From: Branchiostoma floridae
Lineage: Eukaryota > Chordata > Leptocardii > Amphioxiformes > Branchiostomatidae
Direction of reading: 5' to 3'
DNA length: 64,000 nucleotides
NCBI RefSeq assembly: GCF_000003815.2
Contig: NC_049980.1
Span: 34,962,132-35,026,131, forward strand
The position numbers were made by a program, and so were the translations under genes. The notes below the pieces were generated by a model, which saw only the letters and a program-made list of their open reading frames with translations, was not told the DNA's origin and ran no database searches. Within the stretch, counting starts at the first letter, position 1. Every line of letters begins with the position of its first letter. This document shows, one piece after another, positions 36,066 to 47,377 of this stretch.

Positions 36066-39000
36066 ATGACTTGTGAGACATGTAGGTAATCAGGCGTCCA
36101 TCCGGGCTGCTGAAATCTGAAGGTGTGTCCTTTCCATATCCACAGCTGTCGTGTGCGTTTATCTGTGTAAAATCTACTCAGATTGGGTATTTTTATACTG
36201 CAGTACATAATATTTGTTCCTTGTAGAGATGTACAACACCATATTCATTGTGGTGTATTTCCACCCAAATATGTAGAACTAGACATCTTTATTTATATAA
36301 TATTATGATGATCATCATATAGCTGTTAATTCTAGTACATTCAAGTGCTGTGCATTTTACCATCAAATGTCTACACAATAAATACTTGACTACATAAATA
36401 TAGATAACTGTTATTCAATATCAATGTTATTGAGACATATTTTATATTTCACTACAGTAACAGTAACAGCACTTTGTAGATATGAGGCAAATGTTATTGC
36501 TGCTATTTGTGTTCCCTGTATTTTATATGGGACGAACGAACGAACGTATTTTATATCATCACTCAGAACGTGTTAAATTTTAATGCTTCTCGCTGCAGAT
36601 GATATCAGTAATTCCTCACAGTGAGCACACCTGTCTGTCCAGGCTAGCCCTCAGCACACCTGTCTGTCCAGGCTAGCCCTGCCGGAAAAATGTCAGACTC
36701 TGCTGTTCATGTAGGAAACATTCTGCATTAGTGGCATGTCTCTGCGTAATTATTCAATATTAGTTTATGAAATATGTCTGCAGTAATGTTGCACATTATT
36801 TACTATAATAACCTTAGTTTGATACCACCCTACTGTCTGAAATATGTTGTGTATGAATAGCGTTACATTGTTGACTATGATAATCTTAGTTTGATATCAC
36901 CTTACTGTCTGAAATATGTTGTGTATGAATGGCGTTACATTGTTGACTATAATAATCTTAGTTTGATATCACCCTACTGTAGGAAATATGTCTGTATAAA
37001 TGGTTTTACATTATTTACTATAATAAGCTGAGTTTGATATCTATAGGTGCTGATTCTAAAGATTAGTCAGGACGACTGGATGGATGCTTCAGATGCTTTA
37101 TAAGTCCATTAGCTGGCATACAAAAACAAAACTTGTACTCGGCTAATCTTTCTGGACATGTGACATTTAAAAATACGAACATACCACATACATGTCAAGT
37201 ACTTCCAGTTATTTACAGTGCAGCGCAGTTATTCAGACTGGGTTAAATGAATCGGAAAGGTCACTGAAGGTCGCAGGGGTGATGTGAACTGTGAGCTAGC
37301 TTGATGCTTGTTGATGTGATTTGATATTAATATCACATTATGAATGATAACATGTCAGCAAGGGGCTTGCAGCATGTACAAATTTGATGTTATCAATCAG
37401 GCAGCTTGAAATTATTCTGTTTTGGCTGATATGAAGTTTTTTTGTTTTTCAATCACTGAGTTGAAAATAGGAGTCTTTTTTTTTTTTCAAAATCAAAACA
37501 ACAGCCATCCTATACAACTGATTGTTCAGTCACTACATTATATATTATTTTCCAGATGGAAAGTTTATAGTCACTGTTTTTAACAATATATAATGTTCAC
37601 CTTGGAAAGTCAAACTGGGATCTCGGAACCCTGTGAGACCCCTGCGGCTTAGGTACTAATGCAGAGTGCTTGTGTGCTTTTGTATGGTTCCAACATAATC
37701 CAGTTGCCTATTAGAATTAAGCGTTTCAACATCTAACTTCAAGTTGTATGTAGCAGAACATAATTAGACTAGATTATGCACCGTGTTCGTTGGGAATACA
37801 GCCTGGCTTTGCTGTGTGCTGGTTGAATTGGAAAATGTCACTGTTTTATTGAGGCCTTGGAGAAAAAGTTTTATTGGTATCAAATGAAAAAAAAGAATGC
37901 TGTATGATTTAATCATATAACAGCATAACATTCTGTTTTATTTTTATTTTTATTTTTTTATTAGATATTTATTAATTTTCCATTATGATGAACAAAACAT
38001 ACAGACATTACAAAAAACACAGATGAAGCCACCCCTAGCAGATGCGTTACAACGGAATTAATAAATTGATAAATAATGACATAGTATGTTAGATAAAGAT
38101 GCAACTTAAGCTTTACATAAAGTAAATTGATACATCGATAAATAATGAGACAGTATGGTAAAAAGAAGATGAAACTTAAGCATTACATAAAGATCGCCAC
38201 TTACTTCTGTTTTTTCTTTTGTTTAGATCTTTACAGTTGATTTTACCTATGACAAATCCAGGCGGAGTCGTGTATGTCTGTTCCTGTGTCATGTACTGAG
38301 GAGTAGCAGACTATCTCAGCTGGCTTTTACAGAATAATGACAGACGGAGTTATATAGGTGTTGGAATTCTGGCAACCTCCTACATGAATGTAAATCTATT
38401 TTGCCAATCAGTGCCAGCGTTGAGCTAATATTCTAGACACCAGCTTTCCTGACTTTCCCAGGAGTCCAGGCTAATACCTGCCAAATGCAGGCTTACACCG
38501 TCCCCAGGTGAGACTTGTATTGCTGGCGGGGTCCACATAGGCAAGTAGCTTCTCCTGAATCTTTATAGTAGGAGAGTGTTCCGACTCACGGCCGTGCCCC
38601 GCATCAGGTTAGGCTGGTTTGGTGATGCTGTAGGTCAGCAATGGTTACTGCTCTTTTGTTTCCCTAAAGGATCTTTTGGAGTTACGGTGAGATTTAGTCT
38701 AAGCTTAGTTATGTGTAATTCTGTGCCATTTTTCACGAAAGACTGTTGGCTTCATGCGCTTATGTTTCCCTTTGGACGTGTTTAGCAGTGCAGGTAAGAT
38801 TAAAGCTTAACTTAAGCTTGGTTCTGTGCTGTTGTGTGAAGCAGGGTGGATTGTCACATCAGTCATTTTGGCAAGTAATACTGTCCAAAAGAGATCATAC
38901 ATTTGTGTGTGTGACAAGCATTTTCCCACTGATAGTGGTGTAAGAAAGATGGCTGGCCTTGTGCTCTCTTGTCTTCACTCTTCTTGTTTCCCTATAATTT

Positions 39001-39255
39001 AGTATAAATACAGGACCTGGTATTGTATAAGTTGAGGAACATTCTTGTTGTTGGTATTCTCTTTTTCAACCTTCTGTGTTTTTGCTATCAAGAAGATCTC
39101 ACTCACACACATATACATGACTCAAGCCCACAGTTTTTCGTTCCAATATTTTTTATAACTGAAGCGAGAGAACAGAAGAACCCATTAGTGCCACAAAACT
39201 GCAGGCATGTCAGGAATTACAAATTTAAGGGACTTCAAAGATTTAATTTCTTATT
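36066..39255. other. Intron 3 continued, with local duplications
   Basis: A 33-bp tandem pair at 36622-36682 (cagcacacctgtctgtccag); about four 70-75-bp units at 36765-37045 (gtttgatatcaccctactgt ... gcgttacattgttgactata); a diverged 75-bp pair at 38055-38190 (gataaataatgacatagtat). No exon recognised. Confidence 0.5.
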
Positions 39256-39256
39256 C

Positions 39257-39302
<46 letters not shown>

Positions 39303-39420
39303 TATATATATAAGAAACCGCTGATTTGTATGCTTGGAGATTTGTATGCTTGGAGATTTGTATGCTTGGAGATTTGTATGCTTGGAGATTTAGTATAATT
39401 GGAGATTTGTGGGATTGAGT
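39256..39420. repeat. (TA)n microsatellite and 16-bp repeat
   Basis: About 50 bp of (ta)n at 39262-39312, followed by five to six copies of ttggagatttgtatgc at 39327-39405. Confidence 0.9.
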
Positions 39421-40194
39421 TTATTGCTGGCATTACATGTTTATAGCCGCCCTCCTACTGTGAACTACCTGGTAATGAGACATGTTTTCTGCCAGTCTAG
39501 CTGAGATAGTGGCTCACTTAAGACTAGCAATAACGGAGGGCTGTACAAATCTTCTAGCGTCCATTTAGACAATACCCGCATGTCTCGTATTGCAGTCAAA
39601 TTGGTCATTTATTGGCAAAAAAACAGCATGTCTTACCGCTACGTGCATTTGTTGTATATGAATGGTTGTAATATGGGAGGTTGTAGCATGGGAGGTTGTA
39701 GCTTGGGAGGTTGTAGCATGGGATGTTTGAATGAGGGAGGCTAGTGGGTGTGTTTACTTGTGCATAGCCTTCCTTGGGTTGGTGCTGTTTCTCTGATTTT
39801 GAGAAATCCTGCAAGACTGTGAAGACATGTTGGAGTGTGAATCAGCACTGTGGCAGATGTTACTATAACTTAATGTAATATTTGGAGTGTTCAATGCTTC
39901 CTGACTCTGCCAGTTTCTGTAACCTTGCTGTAGACTGAGAACCAAAGGTGCCTGTGGTCACCCCATCCCTGCATGTGCCTCACTCATCCCTGTGGTCACC
40001 GCCAGCCAAGGCTGTTTCTCTGCACTGATGACATTTTGATCTGCCAAAAGGCAGGAAAATGAGGCATGCAGGCAGATAATGGCCCACCAGTGTGTGCACG
40101 GCCCAGTTAATGACACTGTGCCCTGTCCCACTTTTACAGCACACCATAGTAATACTCACTAGCAGGCCATTTCCTACACCTCATGTTAGAAAGG

Positions 40195-41832
40195 GTTAGG
40201 GACCGTACGATATTTATCGGGGGGGGAGGGCTGGTGCGTTGGAAGTCCGATCAAAAAATTTTTTCATGGCCCTCCCCCCCATCTCAAAAAAATTTAACGT
40301 GACCCTCCCCCTCCACCCCAAAAAAATCAACATGGCCCTCCCCCCGACAGGAACCATTAAAAGGGTAGAAAAACAACCGACAAAAACAGCCGTCAGGGCA
40401 CAAGGGCGCCCGGCGTCCACCTGGTATAGCCAGTGTTCTTGCCAGGATTTTTTCACAGCGTCGGGGCAGGGGTCCGGGGGCATGCTCCCCCGGGAAAATT
40501 TGGATTTTCAAACCCTCTAAAACAGAATTTCCTGCAATTTGAGAGGAAAATTATGCCCTTGAGATTGGATGCCGTTTGCCTTTTTCTACTCCCGTTATTC
40601 AGTAATCGACGTCCGCCCTTTCCTCAAAAATACGTTATAAAAAAATAACTATAAGCACGGGGAATCAGCCGTCCGTGATCTGGCCCGGGTATTATTGTCC
40701 AGTCATGTCTATATGAAAATTTTGGGTTATCGATGCTTCGAAACAGGGCTCTAGCCAGTGAGTTTGTCAGCCCATGGAAAAATCCTGCCAACTTTCTTCC
40801 GGCATTGACTGAGTAAAAAATGTCTACCTCGTGCGATCGATGGTGCGTCCTCCCGCATCAAATACTAGTAGTTTTTCCAGAGGATAGAATAACAACGCCA
40901 TCACACCTTTTTTTTCTATTTTGCCCGATGATTTTACTCAAATTAATTAAATTGGTCGGGTTTTACACGGGCAGGCCGCGCCGTCATTTTCCAGGAGCGT
41001 GCGTTCGTTTCCTGCGACCTCAGGTAACCCCGTTTTCGGCGTGAAATATTTGGCTGGATTTCTTTTTTTACATAGACCAAGAACGTTATACAAATGTACA
41101 TTATACGAAGGAGGTCGATCTGCTGCGTCTTTGGCAGTGATCAGTGCCGGTGTAGCCTTGAAGGAGTAGCCAGAAAAGACGTCCCAACGTGCTGGGCGCT
41201 GCGATCGATCGACCGTCCGTCTGGGGAGGGGGGCGTGCCGCGCCATGTGCCACGGAGTGCACAGCCGACGTGACTCGATCGACGCTTGACAACAATATTG
41301 CGGCCCCTTTTCAGCCGCAAATTTTGCCCTTTTGAAACAACAGAAATGTTGTAAATAAAAAAAAAAGTTTATAGCTTTGGATTCTTCGCATAATTACCGC
41401 GCACCGCGCGTAGTTGGGGAAGAAACTTGCCAGACGACACGGGCGGCTACCAATATATCTAAAGCGTGCCGCGCTCCGCCCATGCCCCAGTATAAATTGT
41501 AAAGGTAGGATTCCTTCTTATAAAGATAGTTTTTAAAAAGATTCCACACGGGTGGTACAGGTCAGCCTTTCTTTCAGATTTTTTATGGACACACTCACCC
41601 GAGCCGAGTGCGTCTTTCCAGAAAAAATTAGTCCCAAGACGGAATGACGTATGTCTGGCGGGAACGCTGGTCTAGGGCAGTGCCACTTTTGGGGCGACTT
41701 AGGGGGGCGAAGCCCCCCGGAAGCTCTTGCATTTTAGGCTATTCAGAAGGCTTATTTTATCAGTTTTAGGGCCATGTCAAAATATCAAAACAAAAATAGT
41801 ATAAACTATTCTTTCAAAAAAATAACATGGCC
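40195..41832. mobile_element. Possible repetitive element with G/C homopolymers, cut by a gap
   Basis: Compositionally distinct: runs such as gggggggaggg, repeated 'catggccctcccccc' motifs at 40265, 40300 and 40331, and many CG dinucleotides. The right edge reads 'caaaaaaataacatggcc' and then enters the N gap; the left part has 'aaaaaattttttcatggccc'. The shared motif suggests that the gap lies in a homologous C-rich run. No transposase or RT motif is seen. Confidence 0.3.
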
Positions 41833-42226
41833 NNNNNNNNNNNNNNNNNNNNNNNNNNNNNNNNNNNNNNNNNNNNNNNNNNNNNNNNNNNNNNNNNNNN
41901 NNNNNNNNNNNNNNNNNNNNNNNNNNNNNNNNNNNNNNNNNNNNNNNNNNNNNNNNNNNNNNNNNNNNNNNNNNNNNNNNNNNNNNNNNNNNNNNNNNNN
42001 NNNNNNNNNNNNNNNNNNNNNNNNNNNNNNNNNNNNNNNNNNNNNNNNNNNNNNNNNNNNNNNNNNNNNNNNNNNNNNNNNNNNNNNNNNNNNNNNNNNN
42101 NNNNNNNNNNNNNNNNNNNNNNNNNNNNNNNNNNNNNNNNNNNNNNNNNNNNNNNNNNNNNNNNNNNNNNNNNNNNNNNNNNNNNNNNNNNNNNNNNNNN
42201 NNNNNNNNNNNNNNNNNNNNNNNNNN
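41833..42226. other. Assembly gap (394 N)
   Basis: Run of N. Reading frames across it are meaningless. It lies inside intron 3. Confidence 1.
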
Positions 42227-42764
42227 CATATATATACATATAGATACAGAGTGGGTAGAATTGGATGATACGAAAGATATGTACAAAAAGAAGGCATTAG
42301 TGCTTGTAGACCAGGTCGACATAGTGATGCCAATAGTTGCAGAGATTGAACAGGTCGGAATGAATTGTGAGCCTAATGATCTCATTGTTTGAGTTGAAAA
42401 GGCGAGTTACAAAAGAGTGAGTCAATTTCCTTCTCCGGGCATCAAGGGTGTCTACCCCCATTTAATAATTATGGTACTGTTTATAAACATATATCGCTCT
42501 TTATCAGAGAATCCTGAACAGAACTTTACTGGCAACCTGTCAGTAATATTATACCAACAGTTTCAAGTAGAATGATGACAATAACCAGTGTCATGTTTTT
42601 GTTAGAACTGTTACAGTATCTATTCATTGTTTCTGATACATTCTCTGGTATATTATTATAAGGGACATTTGTCACTTTGCTACACACTTCAACCAGCCTA
42701 ATAGTATGTCCTTACAGTTAGTTCACGCGCAAGGGAGTCAAATGTTGTTTTCGGAGCAATTCTG

Positions 42765-42890
42765 TGGTAATTGTGCATGTGTGTATGCAATGTGTGTACA
42801 TGTGAGTGTGTGTTTGTATATTGTATGTGCCTGTGTGTGTGTGCATTGTGTGTGTGTATATACATGCCGGTGTGTTTGTGTGCATTTGCA
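42765..42890 (+). repeat. (tg)n-rich low-complexity stretch
   Basis: Alternating tgtg, gtat and catg. It apparently encodes Cys/Val-rich peptides only because of composition. Confidence 0.85.
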
Positions 42891-42939
42891 GCAAAAGGGG
42901 TGAAGTCTGCCGTCTCTGATCGTCTTGTTTTCTCTTCAG

Positions 42940-43005
42940 TTCTCCAGGGCGGACCGATATTTTTCTCTTTTGGACCAGTTGAGTCTGACCTACTGGAAGC
43001 ACAAG
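42940..43005 (+). CDS. Candidate phase 0-0 cassette exon in the C2A-C2B linker intron
   Basis: 66 nt after a strong acceptor (cttgttttctcttcag) encode FSRADRYFSLLDQLSLTYWK HK and end at a weak donor (gtttct). Phase 0-0 fits between exon 3 and exon 4. Vertebrate MCTP1 has alternatively spliced linker sequence at this position (established knowledge), but I see no clear similarity. The weak donor argues against it. Confidence 0.18.
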
Positions 43006-43082
43006 GTTTCTGACTTGTTTATTCAGCTTCGCAGTTTCCAGTCTGCTGGTTGCATGCTGTGCAGGGTTATGACTATATCTTA

Positions 43083-43427
43083 GGCACGCTCTAGACACAG
43101 TTTTTCCGATATCGGCGAGCCTACAACCTCTCGCCGACAGCTTTTTTTCAGCGTCTAGATGGAACTGCAATATCGCCATAACGATATTGGGAAAATTTCT
43201 CCCGAAAGGTCCGGACCATTCGCCCGATAGCTTAGCAGGGGTCCCCGACAGCTTCCGCGCGTGTAGATGTGTCCCGACTTCGGGAGGGCTCATTACCATA
43301 TAACGCGGGCTCATTAGGCTATATAGCTGTTTAAGACTGCAAGCGCCACGGGTGTCCCGTGGCCAACGTTCCAGATCCCTCCCGACAACTCCACAGATAT
43401 TGGCAAAAACTGTGTCTAGATTGGGCC
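43083..43427. mobile_element. TIR element, 345 bp, with 9-bp flanking duplication
   Basis: Ends ggcacgctctagacacagtt and, inverted, the complement of actgtgtctagattgggcc; inner matches continue as TTTTT..CGATATC against TTTTTGCCAATATC. TATATCTTA flanks both sides (43074-43082 and 43428-43436). An 8-9-bp duplication fits hAT or Mutator-type elements. It is CG-rich and has no transposase. Confidence 0.8.
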
Positions 43428-43598
43428 TATATCTTATGGTCAGGCTGGATATGTTTGTAGCTACCTGACGCTTGCACAGCTGAACATCCTCACACTAACC
43501 CTTTCTGCCCACTAACTGAGAGGTTTGTTTTGTGGTTGTTTGAAAGCTAAATTACGGCCCCGAAACAAGCCCGGTGCTTGTATGTTTTTTTGGTGTTG

Positions 43599-43853
43599 NN
43601 NNNNNNNNNNNNNNNNNNNNNNNNNNNNNNNNNNNNNNNNNNNNNNNNNNNNNNNNNNNNNNNNNNNNNNNNNNNNNNNNNNNNNNNNNNNNNNNNNNNN
43701 NNNNNNNNNNNNNNNNNNNNNNNNNNNNNNNNNNNNNNNNNNNNNNNNNNNNNNNNNNNNNNNNNNNNNNNNNNNNNNNNNNNNNNNNNNNNNNNNNNNN
43801 NNNNNNNNNNNNNNNNNNNNNNNNNNNNNNNNNNNNNNNNNNNNNNNNNNNNN
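43599..43853. other. Assembly gap (255 N)
   Basis: Run of N in intron 3. The right flank is a (ttcctttctt)n pyrimidine tract (43854-44000), which probably caused the gap. Confidence 1.
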
Positions 43854-44009
43854 GTTTTCTTTTGTTCTGTTCCCTCCTTCCTTTCTTCTACCCTTATTCC
43901 TTCTACTTTCCTTTCTTTCTTCTATCGTTTTTCTTTTTTCTTTCCTTCCTCCTACCCCTCCTACCTTCCTTTCTTTCTCCCTTCCTTCCTTCACTGTAAC
44001 AGCATGCTT

Positions 44010-45054
44010 TAGTCTCATCCACCTTTTTGTACAGAAAACCCTTAGGTTCTGTTGTCATTGAGTGATCCAGAGATTAATGTACAGTGCTATGATGATATAC
44101 TTAATAGAATATTTTTTTAATTTTTCACCACCTATCCTGATTGATGTGTACAATTTAGTATGTTGTCAGTCAGTATAATTATCTAGGCAGATGTAAGATA
44201 ATCATTAATATAAATTAGTATTATGTGATATCCACTACATAATGTATAGAATGGAATAGTTTAGAACCTCCTGTTTAATTTTGCTATGTTTGAACATGAA
44301 ACACCACATCCTGGTCCTGCAGATGTGTGTTGTTATGGCAACAGCAGCTATTATTGTAGCTACATATATCATCTCAGTCTCTCCCCAAACCCACAACAAA
44401 CATGAAAGTGCTCCCTAACCTTGTTGGTCCATGCAGGGAGTCTACATTTGTTATGATTCATACCTGTTTGTGTATAGATTAGGTACACCTATCTCGGCCA
44501 AAGGTACAAAGAGTTTGCCGTAGACAAGGATAAACAACTTTTACATTTTTTGTACGTGGGGAAGAGGAAAAATAGGACCATACTTTGTGTCAGAAAAGTC
44601 TGATGTTCTAGATATCTAGCCATCGCTGCTTCAGACCTGACTTCAGTAGAAGGTGTGTTTCTGTACAGGCCAGGTTGGTGTTACATGTAGGGGAAGTATA
44701 CCCCAGCCTTGTACGTTACTCCAGACCTACTGTGTTTATAGTACTAAAGCTTTTGTTAGATCAGGCCTGGGTTTAACTTCACAGCTGCCACTCCTGAAGG
44801 CACAGACCTTGCTGTTAGCTGATGAATGTGTCTAAACTTGATCAACCCTACATCACGGGTCACGGCTTAAATCTACCCAGCCTGGCATGTATTAGCCTGG
44901 CAGGGAGGTCAGGAGCAGCAGGGGATGTACATGTAGACAGGCACAACTGCAAGAGAAGACCAGTTACTTAGGGGTCAGGGTTTGGGATAGGGTGAGAGTT
45001 ACCTGAGAGGGTTCAGTTCAGTTCGTCCCATTATACAAGGTGCCACAAATGTTG
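44010..45054. other. End of intron 3, unique DNA
   Basis: No repeats longer than 20 bp and no exon-like sequence recognised. Confidence 0.4.
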
Positions 45055-45661
45055 GGTTATGGTCAGGGTCAGGGTCAGGGTCAGGGTTAGGGTTAGGGTT
45101 AGTGTAAGAGTTACAGAGAGGTTTATAGCTGTTGTGTTGTGCCCTGCAGTACTTAGCAAAGAGAAACCAGCTGGTAGAGTGAAGGCACAGATCTGGAGCA
45201 GTGTGGTTAGGGTTAGGGTTAGTGTAAGAGTTATAGAGAGGTTTATAGCTGTTGTGTTGTGCCCTGCAGTACTTAGCGAAGAGAAACTGGCTGGTAGAGA
45301 CCCAGCGCAGCATGAAGGCCCAGATCTGGAGCAGTGTGGTTAGGGTTAGGGTTAGGGTTAGTGTAAGTGTTACAGAGACGTTTATAGCTGTTGTGTTGTG
45401 CCCTGCAGTACTTAGCAAAGAGAAACCAGCTGGTAGAGTGAAGGCACAGATCTGGAGCAGTGTGGTTAGGGTTAGGGTTAGTGTAAGAGTTATAGAGAGG
45501 TTTATAGCTGTTGTGTTGTGCCCTGCAGTACTTAGCGAAGAGAAACTGGCTGGTAGAGACCCAGCACAGCATGAAGGCTCAGATCTGGAGCAGTGTGGTT
45601 AGGGTTAGGGTTAGTGTAAGAGTTACGGAGAGGTTTATAGCTGTTGTGTTGTGCCCTGCAG
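45055..45661 (+). repeat. Acceptor array before exon 4, with TTAGGG-like stretches
   Basis: Four decoy copies of the exon-4 acceptor and its first 50-75 bases begin at about 45151, 45270, 45408 and 45528. Units are 119-138 bp. Each copy breaks at the same point, after agcagtgtggt, into (tagggt)n, while the real exon continues as gagcctggtg. The array starts with (gtcagg)n and (gttagg)n, which resembles telomere repeats but is short and internal. Copies 1 and 3 have an early in-frame stop (GTAGAGTGA); copies 2 and 4 stay open longer. Confidence 0.9.
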
Positions 45662-45838
45662 TACTTAGCAAAGAGAAACCGACTGGTAGAGACCCAGCGC
45701 AGCATGAAGGCTCAGATCTGGAGCAGTGTGGTGAGCCTGGTGCTGATTGAAGGGAAGGGGCTTCTCCCGATGGACGATAACGGGCTCAGCGATCCGTACT
45801 GCAAGTTCAGACTCGGCAACGAGAAGTACAAGAGTAAG
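45662..45838 (+). CDS. MCTP: MCTP exon 4: linker and first half of C2B
   Basis: Both ends are in phase 0; acceptor tgccctgcag, donor gtaagg. It encodes YLAKRNRLVETQRSMKAQIW followed by SSVVSLVLIEGKGLLPMDDN and GLSDPYCKFRLGNEKYKSK. The loop-1 acidic cluster MDDNGLSDPY is intact. The preceding intron is 18.9 kb, the longest in the recognised gene, and may hide alternatively spliced linker exons as in vertebrate MCTP1. The first half of the exon is copied four times upstream. Confidence 0.95.
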
Positions 45839-45892
45839 GTAAGGTCTTCATAATGTTCCTTACAAGAGTAAGGTAAGGTCTTCATAATATTC
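45839..45892 (+). repeat. Duplicated donor border after exon 4
   Basis: The last bases of exon 4 and its donor (acaagagtaag then gtaaggtcttcataat) occur a second time about 34 bp downstream (second exon-like end near 45872). A 353-bp TIR element is inserted directly after the second copy. Confidence 0.8.
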
Positions 45893-46245
45893 CAGGGCTC
45901 GAAATACTGGGTGCATGTGCACCCAGGTGCACCCAAAATTGGAGATGTGCACCCAATTATTTTCTGTGGGTGCACAGGGTGCACCCAAATATTTTTCTAC
46001 ACATGTATGTAAAGATACCAAAGTATACAGCATTACAATGTATATATCATATTCTTGACATTTAAGTGTTAGAAAGATAATAAAAATGGCTGTCATGGTA
46101 CTTGTTTAAGGATTTGATAGTCTGTAACTAAGTTTTATTATTATTACTTAAATTTAAGTAGTGCACCCAAAAATGTTTTGTGCACCCAATTTTTTAAGCT
46201 GGGTGCACCAGTGCACCTAATCCCAAAAATGAATTTCGAGCCCTG
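45893..46245 (+). mobile_element. TIR element with CAGGGCTCGAAAT ends, 353 bp
   Basis: Starts cagggctcgaaatac and ends atttcgagccctg, with 5-bp duplications TATTC (45888-45892 and 46246-46250). The subterminal repeats are 'gtgcaccca' in both orientations instead of the 'gtgcaagt' of the 12957 copy. The family shares its ends but differs inside. It sits in the intron between exons 4 and 5. Confidence 0.88.
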
Positions 46246-46496
46246 TATTCATATATCTATTATGATTCTTTTATTGGCTTGGCTGATCAGATTTTGCACA
46301 GCCAGGGCTGCCCAATACCCGAGTCTTTGGCTATTACAAAAGATTAGCCCTGCTGACAGAGACAGCAACAATATAAATGTACATACTATTACTAAATCTC
46401 AGTAAAGGTTTCTCAGTTTAGAAATCGACCTTAATACACCTTGTATGACAGTCATGTTCCAGACTTGCGTTATTATGTAGCGAACTTGTATTGTAG

Positions 46497-46648
46497 GTGG
46501 CAGGAAAGACCCTGAACCCTCTCTGGCTGGAGCAGTTTGACCATGTTATGTACTGTAGGTTGTAACCAATGATGTACTGTTGTAACTGACTGGTGTAACC
46601 AATGATGTACTGTTGTAACTGACTGGTGTAACTATGTTGTTACTGTAG
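46497..46648 (+). repeat. Decoy acceptor and start of exon 5, plus 30-bp intron repeats
   Basis: A copy of the exon-5 acceptor and its first 46 bases (46497-46542, VAGKTLNPLWLEQFD) lies about 150 bp upstream of the real exon. It differs by one base that changes Arg to Leu. It is followed by repeated 'actggtgtaaccaatgatgt' type units. The copy has no donor and is best read as a border duplication. Confidence 0.85.
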
Positions 46649-46779
46649 GTGGCAGGAAAGACCCTGAACCCTCGCTGGCTGGAGCAGTTTGACCTCCACA
46701 TGTACGATGACCAGACCAGCGTGCTGGAGATCTCCGTCTGGGACAAAGATGTCGGCAGCAAGGATGACTTCATGGGCAG
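46649..46779 (+). CDS. MCTP: MCTP exon 5: second half of C2B
   Basis: It enters in phase 0 and leaves in phase 2 at gtcagt. It encodes VAGKTLNPRWLEQFDLHMYD and then SVLEISVWDKDVGSKDDFMG, including the Ca2+ loop 3 of C2B (WDKD...KDD). It matches the KTLNPxWxEQFD signature of MCTP C2B domains. Confidence 0.95.
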
Positions 46780-46799
46780 GTCAGTGTCAGACACACACA

Positions 46800-47110
46800 C
46801 TTATCCGAATCAAAGCTCATCTGTGATAAATTTCATTATAGTGGAAAAGTTTAAACTTTGTTCCAACACAAAAGAAAGATTCACCATAAATTTTCGGTCG
46901 AGAACTCTGACCTTCGTCAGATGGAAGACTCGCTGTCCTGATGTTCCAGAAGTTGTCGCATGACGTCAGGCAGCAGCGAATCGTAAATGGCACGGTTCGG
47001 GGAGCGTTGATGTGCCCTAATGTAAATGGCCTCCTTAACACCCCTCACAAACCAATCCTGTTCAGTGTCCAAGATGCGTATAAGGTCCAGAGACACGGAA
47101 TGGTCAGGAG
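46800..47110 (-). mobile_element. Penelope-like fragment with hammerhead-like core, copy 4
   Basis: On the minus strand CTGACGA (46920-46914) is followed by stem AGGTC...GACC and GAAA (46895-46892). The neighbouring sequence (about 47035-47100, 'cctccttaacacccctcaca') looks like repeat DNA rather than gene. No intact reverse transcriptase or GIY-YIG domain is visible. It lies in the intron between exons 5 and 6. Confidence 0.4.
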
Positions 47111-47273
47111 ATTCGATGTGTACTTTGTCCCAAGGTTAGGATTAGGGTTAGGTGTAGAACTGAAGATGTTACCATACATGTAATGTTACTGTGATGTTAC
47201 TTTGTCCCAAGGTAAGGGTTAGGGTTAGAAATGAAGATGTTACCTTACATGTAATGTTACTGTGTCCCCCCAG
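47110..47273 (+). repeat. Diverged repeats before exon 6
   Basis: The phrase 'actttgtcccaaggttaggattagggttag ... gatgttaccatacatgtaatgttactgtg' occurs about twice before the acceptor. The last unit reads into cccccag and the exon. It may be a decayed acceptor array, but exon sequence is not clearly present in the copies. Confidence 0.5.
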
Positions 47274-47377
47274 GTGCCAGGTGGACCTGTCCGAGCTGAA
47301 GCGAGAGGAGACTCACCACATTGAGAAGGAGCTAGAGGATGGAGCTGGCTCCGTATCCTTCCTTCTCACCATTACAG
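47274..47377 (+). CDS. MCTP: MCTP exon 6: end of C2B
   Basis: It enters in phase 2 and leaves in phase 1. It encodes CQVDLSELKREETHHIEKEL followed by EDGAGSVSFLLTITG, the final strands of C2B. The acceptor is a C-rich tract ending cccccag. The donor gtaact is the first member of a 22-unit array. Confidence 0.94.

Noticed and set aside
41774-42385. ORFs across the N runs (also at 43512-44061, 55483-55780 and 57165-57944)
   Set aside because: They consist mainly of unknown bases.
45060-45110. Interstitial telomere or chromosome end
   Set aside because: The TTAGGG-like runs are only a few units long and are part of the exon-4 decoy repeat.
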